From contig RBNI01007248.1 of NCBI GenBank assembly GCA_003990745.1, forward strand, positions 1-10,502: 10,502 nucleotides of DNA, in the 5' to 3' direction. Position 1 is the first letter of the stretch. Each line of letters opens with the position of its first letter. Below, piece after piece: positions 6,365 to 10,502 of the stretch. Position numbers and translations under genes: made by a program. The notes beneath the pieces are model-generated. The model saw only the letters and a program-made list of their open reading frames with translations. It was not told the origin of the DNA and made no database searches. This DNA is from Jimgerdemannia flammicorona. Its lineage: Eukaryota; Mucoromycota; Endogonomycetes; Endogonales; Endogonaceae.

Positions 6365-8173
6365 TGCTCCACTTCTTCTAAGTTCATTCCTTTCACCTTC
6401 AGTGAGTTTCTTGAAGGTACTTGGCTGGGAGGGTTCATGATTTCTGGGTGTCCATGAAGTGGATGATGAGGGAGCTCAGGATGCTTCATGCTTGGGTTCT
6501 TCTTTCTTGGTCCAAGTCTTTTCCTTGTTGTTGAATTGTCTTCGGGGCAGAATGGGTCCAGCTGTTAGGATCCGCTTGACCACAGTCTTGATTCTTGCCA
6601 GGCACCATTGTTGGTGGTTACAACCAATTGGGCATCCTTGTTCTTGGATTTTTCTAGTAAGCCATTCAGGCAGGGCATTGAATAAATGATCTGCTCTTGT
6701 ACCATTTCATGCTTCATCATTGGTAATATATCCTAGGCCAACAGTGTTCAGGAGTGACTCGAGTTTTGTACAGAAGGTTTCGAATTCCTCCTTACCATAT
6801 ATATCAAATTTAAGGTTGCGGAGTTTTACTTGGGATTCAGCGATCATGGTTTCACTGCGATATTGAGCAATCATGAGTTGTTTAAGTCTAGGGGCTGCAG
6901 GATGGGCTCCATATCCTGGGGCATTATTTGCTGCATTCTGAGCAACTACTGTAGGTCAGGTATCCCATGTAAGGGGTTTTTCAGAAAGGGTTCACCACCA
7001 TTCTTTGGCAGGTCCTTGGAAGAATATAACAACTTGGCAGACATAGGCTGTAGTGGTAGCAAAGAGTTGTTCCAGAGTGTGGTCTTGATTGTTTATCAGA
7101 ATGTGGTCAGCGACTTGCTCATTGGTCCATTGATTGGCTTCGAAGTTGGTGTCAACTACACTAATGAAGCTTTGGACTTCTTGTGCAGTACCATTGAAGG
7201 TAGGTAGACTCAGATTTTTTGTAGGTCAGGTCTGTTCGGCTACGGCAGTAATGGTTGCTGCCATTATGGCTACCTGGGCTATGAAGTCTAGAATCTGTTG
7301 GTTTGCCATGTTGTTTACTGGAGGTGGTTGGACTGCTGGTAGTGGTGTTACTGGTACTATTTGAGGTACTGGTGCAGAGTATGATGGGGTTCTTTGGGTC
7401 TGTGTAAGTTGCTGGAGTAATAGTTGTGGGTCTGGAGTAAGGGCTTGATAGATAGCTATCTATTGCTGTATAGGTGTGTTCTGTCCTGATAGAGGTACAT
7501 CTCCTTTGGTGGTATATCCAGGATTGAATTTACTGAGATACTCCTCCTCTTCTTCAGTTTGGTCCCCATGTACTTGGGATTGCTCAGCGTCAAAGTAGAC
7601 AGAATCAGTTGTATATCTGATTTCAGATGGACTTAATTCAAAGTCAAGTTCTGGTTTGGTATTAGTTTCGGATTCAGGTAGGGCTGTAGCAGAGCCTACT
7701 TCAGGTTTGGGGTTAGGTAGTAGATGAAGGGTTTCTCTTGCTTCTTTTTTAAGAATATGGTGGGCCTTGCTGTTCTGGAATCAGTAGTATAATGCAGTCC
7801 TGGTCATGGTACAGTGAAAGTCAGTAGAGTTGAGCCACTTGGCTACAGAGGCTTGGGCTTCATGAGGAACTAAGGCTAGAAAGACTGCTGCTGGTTGTCC
7901 TAGGTCGCTCGAATTTGTAGAGCTGACAAAACTCTTGTTGAGAAGAGTAAAGAAGGCTTCTATAAGACCTTCTTCATCCTGACTTGCTGGGTGTAGTGCA
8001 AGGAGTTTGGTGAATAGGGTTTCACCTATTTGCTGGTTTAATCGGAGTACTTCTTTCTTTGAGTGAAGTTTGTCCCACTTGTTGCAGGTATGGAGGTCAA
8101 ATTGTCCTTGTACGTCAGGTTCAATTCTCTCCAGATTGTCAGATAGTTTAGAATAAATTCCAGTTCAGAGGTT

Positions 8174-8186
8174 GGGCTTTATACCA
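8174..8186 (-). other. Candidate primer-binding site
   Basis: On the minus strand TGGTATAAAGCCC lies 3 nt after CCTACA, the proposed LTR end. It starts with TGG (complement of tRNA CCA) and resembles the TGGTATCAGAGCC site used by many gypsy elements that prime from initiator tRNA-Met. It differs from that by a one-base gap and substitutions. The Gag frame runs through it with one stop, so the call is tentative. Confidence 0.4.
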
Positions 8187-8629
8187 ACTTGTAGGAATTC
8201 GCAGAAGGGTTTATAGCAGGGTGAGAAGTATCTTGAAGCGGAATTGGATTGTGAACTGCTGCTACCAAGTTGTAAGATGGTTGCTTTTTTAGGATAACTG
8301 TCACATAGTTCCAGAAGGGTTTTCTGGAAGTTCTGGATAGTCTAGAAGACTGTTTTCTTATGATCAAGATCAATTTCATATGGAGTATGTCCTCTATGCT
8401 TATTGATTTCAAGATCGGGTTGACATCTCAACCAAAGTCCTTTTTTGGACTAGTTCTGGGTGTTCAGGATTTTCAATATTTCAGGAAGTTCAAGAAACTA
8501 AGACCAGCTTAGTTGAATTGGCATATCGCTGCAGACAATACCCAATTAGGAAATTTCGTGATAGAGTTAGGAGTGGGACCTAACAAGGAGCGGATTTACT
8601 TAAGAGTGGGTTGTGGGTTATTAAATAGG

Positions 8630-8635
8630 TTTATT
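8630..8635 (-). terminator. Polyadenylation signal in the gypsy LTR
   Basis: AATAAA on the minus strand (GCAAATAAACC), downstream of the TATA box. It would define the 3' end of R at about 8610. A single hexamer is weak evidence on its own; its position relative to the TATA box is what supports it. Confidence 0.5.
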
Positions 8636-8762
8636 TGCTATTCATGATATTGCTATACTAGGAGTAGTTGTGTAAAGGGATATTGTGGGGAAGTGCTCAG
8701 GAGTTGTGTTCGGATGGTTCTGGTCTGTTCAAGTCTGAGATTCTGAGGTCTGGGGGAGGGGG

Positions 8763-8770
8763 TATTTATA
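8763..8770 (-). promoter_or_regulatory. TATA box of the gypsy LTR
   Basis: TATAAATA on the minus strand, in AGTATAAATACCCCC. It lies 128 nt upstream of an AATAAA signal on the same strand, the order expected for U3-R. Transcription would start about 30 nt downstream, near 8735. Confidence 0.6.
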
Positions 8771-8838
8771 CTAGTGAGGGGCTATCTGGACTATGCTAAA
8801 TGTGGATATAGCACTAAGTGTCTTGCTTAGTTGGAATG

Positions 8839-8929
8839 CAGTCACATAGTACAAGAGTGATCTGACATGTCAAGAGATCGTCTGACTGCTGAGTCAGTTC
8901 ACAGTTACATTGTACAAGGCTAATCTAAC
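8839..8929 (+). repeat. Imperfect 28-bp direct repeat in U3
   Basis: The segments 8839-8866 (CAGTCACATAGTACAAGAG...) and 8902-8929 (CAGTTACATTGTACAAGGC...) match at 22 of 28 bases, offset by 63 bp. The TGAGTCA site lies between them. This looks like an old internal enhancer-type duplication of the LTR. Confidence 0.5.
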
Positions 8930-9049
8930 TATACTATGACTGCTAAGCTATTTATAGATTTAGGTGCTGTCTGGTTAGTCTTTGATGACATCACTATTGA
9001 TGACATCATCACTGGCAAAGTCTGAGCAGTTTTCTAACTTCTGACATCA
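8890..9049 (-). promoter_or_regulatory. Cluster of bZIP-type sites in U3
   Basis: One perfect palindromic TGAGTCA (AP-1/Gcn4 type) at 8890-8896, and three plus-strand TGACATCA octamers at 8986-8993, 9001-9008 and 9042-9049. All lie 120 to 290 bp upstream of the LTR TATA box. TGACATCA differs from the CRE octamer TGACGTCA by one CpG transition. Binding is inferred from sequence only. Confidence 0.4.
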
Positions 9050-9762
9050 TCAGTTTCAAGGTGTCATCACTTCTATCTCTTGCAAGATTAAGGCTGTCCT
9101 TGGTGGCAGTGGTTGTACAAGGATAACAGGTCTTGGTTCTCTTTTTTTTTGGTCTGCTGGCACATTTGCGAGGACTGGCCATTCTCATCTAAGGTGAGGG
9201 CTCCCAATGTCATGGCTGGGGGTTTGAACCTCTCAGAAATGATATTTTCTGTAATCTGAGACAATTTCTAGTAGTAATATCTGTCATGTGGATGGCTTGA
9301 GATTGGTTTCGACGATGTTAGCTTTCTTGAGTTCTGATGAAGCATCCATCACTCTCCAATAGAGGTGATACAGATAGAGCAAACAGAGTTGTTCAAATGC
9401 GTTTTGCTTCCACTAAGTAATGAGGTCTTGTGTAGTTATGGTGTATCTTGGTCTTGAGTTGATAAGAACAGTTCATGAACCTTTTGATAGGTGAGATAGA
9501 GTTCTTCTTATCTTAATTTGAGTTCAGTACTTTCAGTTTCTTTTAATAGTACAGTACACCAAACTAGTTATAGCGGTTCAGAGTCAGTCTTATAGTTGTA
9601 GTACTTCTTCTAGTATTCTTGTATCTTGGCGGTGGGTTCTCGTACTTGCTGGTATATTTCGTGTAACCAGATGATCTCTTGTTTTGTAGTCTCACATGTG
9701 GTTTCCAAATTAGTTCAGAGGATGCCATGCGATTTTGGTGGCTTGGAGGTTGTACGCTTACA

Positions 9763-10319
9763 CAGGCACTGTTTCTAACCTGGACTCCTTTATTGAGATT
9801 ATTGATCCCATCTTTGGCTCTCAGATCTATCAGCCCCAGGAATCTGCCTTGGTCAAGAACTTCTATAGTCTGGATGCCCTCTTTGGTCCTCTTCTTCTAT
9901 ACTTTGCCATTGTCTTTAATATATTCCCTAGTCTCATCAACCCTTCTACCTTCTTCATATATGCTACTGACCTTACTCACCTGGCTCAGGAGTACCTTTG
10001 GGAGGCTGTTCTGGATTACTATATTGAGTTTTATACTCAGTGGCTTGCTTTTCCCTGGTGTCCATCAGACAGCTCCATCTAGACCATCTATGATAGCAAA
10101 CTCATATCTCTGTATCTTCTGAGCTATTACTATCTTGTTTCTCAATCTCTTGGCTCTTCTGATTCCTCTAAACCTATCTGGACTTGTGGCCTGAGTGCCT
10201 CTTATACTCTTTCTCTAGCAGATGTATACTGGGCCTTCAATCAGATTGCTTATTCTAATACTCCTGATTCAACCTCTCAGAGTTATAGATATAAAGATTT
10301 GCTCTTTCAAATATTACTA

Positions 10320-10324
<5 letters not shown>
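9763..10324 (+). pseudogene. Unrecognised coding fragment, cut on both sides
   Basis: The plus-strand frame starting at about 9765 is open for roughly 187 codons with only one stop (TAG at 10080-10082), far fewer than chance predicts. The peptide is rich in Tyr, Leu, Phe and Ser. Notable stretches are FYSLDALFGPLLLYFAIVF, then HLAQEYLWEAVLDYYIEF, then, after the stop, TIYDSKLISLYLLSYYYL. The stop follows DSSI, where a Trp (TGG to TAG) would be plausible. The N-terminal side is missing because the gypsy LTR begins at 9762; an in-frame ATG at 9735 lies in LTR sequence. The C-terminal side ends at the T34 tract. The alternation of hydrophobic helices with a W..VL.Y motif reminds me of Gag-like proteins of fungal retroelements, but I cannot assign it. 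Confidence 0.6.
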
Positions 10325-10361
<37 letters not shown>

Positions 10362-10502
10362 GGACTCATGTCCTGTGGATGTTTATTGGAAGGGAACCTA
10401 GACTATATAGGCCAAAACCCTCCCCCACCACCCACCAAGCACTGCCCCCCCATTAACCTAGGCTAAATATTGTCCAGCAGCTCGACCATGCCAGGCACAA
10501 CA
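10325..10502 (-). mobile_element. 3' end and poly(A) tail of a LINE or other retrocopy
   Basis: On the minus strand, G-rich sequence runs to CCAATAAACATCC, then CATGAGTCCATT, then A34 (T34 on plus, 10325-10358). The AATAAA hexamer at 10382-10387 sits 23 nt before the tail, the normal distance for a polyadenylated transcript. This shows insertion by reverse transcription of a poly(A) RNA. The short frame ending GMVELLDNI at TAG 10463-10465 could be the C-terminus of its last ORF, but is too short to identify. The element continues beyond the window. It lies on the same strand as the LINE at 1-2519 but is a separate insertion. Confidence 0.75.
10382..10387 (-). terminator. Polyadenylation signal of the right-hand retrocopy
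   Basis: AATAAA on the minus strand, 23 nt upstream of the A34 tail that starts at 10358. The spacing makes a functional signal in the source transcript likely. Confidence 0.75.

Larger units (their letters stand above)
5717..8164 (-). pseudogene. Ty3/gypsy Gag-dUTPase polyprotein, decayed
   Basis: A single reading frame of about 816 codons with ten internal stops, nine of them TGA. The true start is not clear. The region at 7310-8164 is an N-terminal extension with a mixed, then acidic, then Pro-rich linker (TPLPAVQPPPVNN) leading to MANQQILDFI at 7309. The capsid-like region starts LSLPTFNGTAQEVQSF and contains IFFQGPAKEWW, both typical of Retrotrans_gag proteins. A CCHC zinc knuckle follows at 6323-6364, then a dUTPase domain in the same frame. 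TGA stops lie at 7781, 7226, 6992, 6956, 6707, 6476, 6305, 6293 and 5981, and a TAG at 7460 (lowest coordinate of each). The frame closes with TAA at 5717-5719. Gag packages element RNA; this copy cannot make a full protein. Confidence 0.85.
8190..9762 (-). repeat. Proposed 5' LTR of the gypsy element
   Basis: In minus-strand order the proposed LTR starts TGTAAGCGTACAACC at 9762 and ends CCTACA at 8190, giving TGTA...TACA ends and 1573 bp. Only the first 135 bp can be checked against the 3' copy. The outer boundary is supported by homology to 4745-4879; the inner one rests on the candidate primer site. It contains a TATA box at 8763-8770, a polyadenylation signal at 8630-8635 and bZIP-like sites between. 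Possible alternatives are an LTR ending closer to 8560, with Gag starting at an MSTRS-like ATG at 8424-8426 and shifting frame soon after, or an LTR starting near 9217 after an older fragment. Confidence 0.5.

Noticed and set aside
5981..7783. Reassignment of TGA to Trp (alternative genetic code) to explain the many in-frame TGA codons
   Set aside because: TGG is used normally for Trp in the same frames (for example PAKEWW), the TGA sites fit Arg better, and frameshifts plus TAA/TAG stops elsewhere show ordinary pseudogene decay.
9205..9232. tRNA B-box-like GGTTCAAACCCCC followed by AGCCA on the minus strand
   Set aside because: The flanking bases do not form a proper T-stem. The distance from the loop to CCA is about 9 nt instead of 16, and no A-box or cloverleaf is visible upstream.
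9060..9760. Possible coiled-coil ORF within the U3 region on the minus strand
   Set aside because: Some stretches look protein-like, but stop density is about what chance predicts (roughly nine stops in 225 codons over two frames), so coding cannot be claimed.
9679..10122. A second plus-strand frame of 147 codons overlapping the right-hand fragment
   Set aside because: It is a shadow of the frame that stays open through almost all of 9763-10324. Its product is a compositional hydrophobic run without motifs.

Overview
This is a gene-poor eukaryotic window made almost entirely of decayed transposable elements. It most likely comes from a basidiomycete fungus. The clues are short GT-AG introns (80 and 117 nt) in a hAT transposase, a LINE with an apurinic-type endonuclease, and a Ty3/gypsy element carrying a dUTPase domain. 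From memory, unchecked, dUTPase-bearing gypsy elements have been described in basidiomycetes. No intact host gene, tRNA, rRNA or prokaryotic feature was seen. Almost everything is read on the minus strand. || Layout from left to right. (1) 1-2519, minus: the 5' part of a LINE, with ORF1 (494-2519, several stops and one frame change) followed after 30 nt by the start of ORF2 (endonuclease, open to the window edge). (2) 2625-4107, minus: a hAT-family transposase pseudogene with two recognisable introns. Its C-terminus is lost near the LINE 5' end. (3) 4108-4744: unassigned sequence, a TG-rich tract, and a 14-bp minisatellite. (4) 4745-9762, minus: a defective Ty3/gypsy retrotransposon. In transcription order it has a long 5' LTR (proposed 9762 to 8190, with TATA box, polyadenylation signal and bZIP-type sites), a candidate primer-binding site, a Gag with a long N-terminal extension, a capsid-like region, a CCHC zinc knuckle, a complete dUTPase fold in the same frame, an aspartic protease in the -1 frame, a chromodomain-like remnant, a polypurine tract, and 135 bp of 3' LTR. 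Reverse transcriptase, RNase H and integrase are missing. (5) 9763-10324, plus: an unrecognised coding fragment interrupted by one stop and cut on both sides by retroelements. (6) 10325-10502, minus: the poly(A) tail and 3' end of a second LINE or other poly(A) retrocopy. || The most interesting object is the gypsy derivative: Gag, zinc knuckle, dUTPase and protease without a polymerase. The decay pattern is also informative. Nine of ten internal stops in Gag-dUTPase are TGA, and the ten differences between the two LTR copies are all transitions. Both fit cytosine deamination, largely at CpG.
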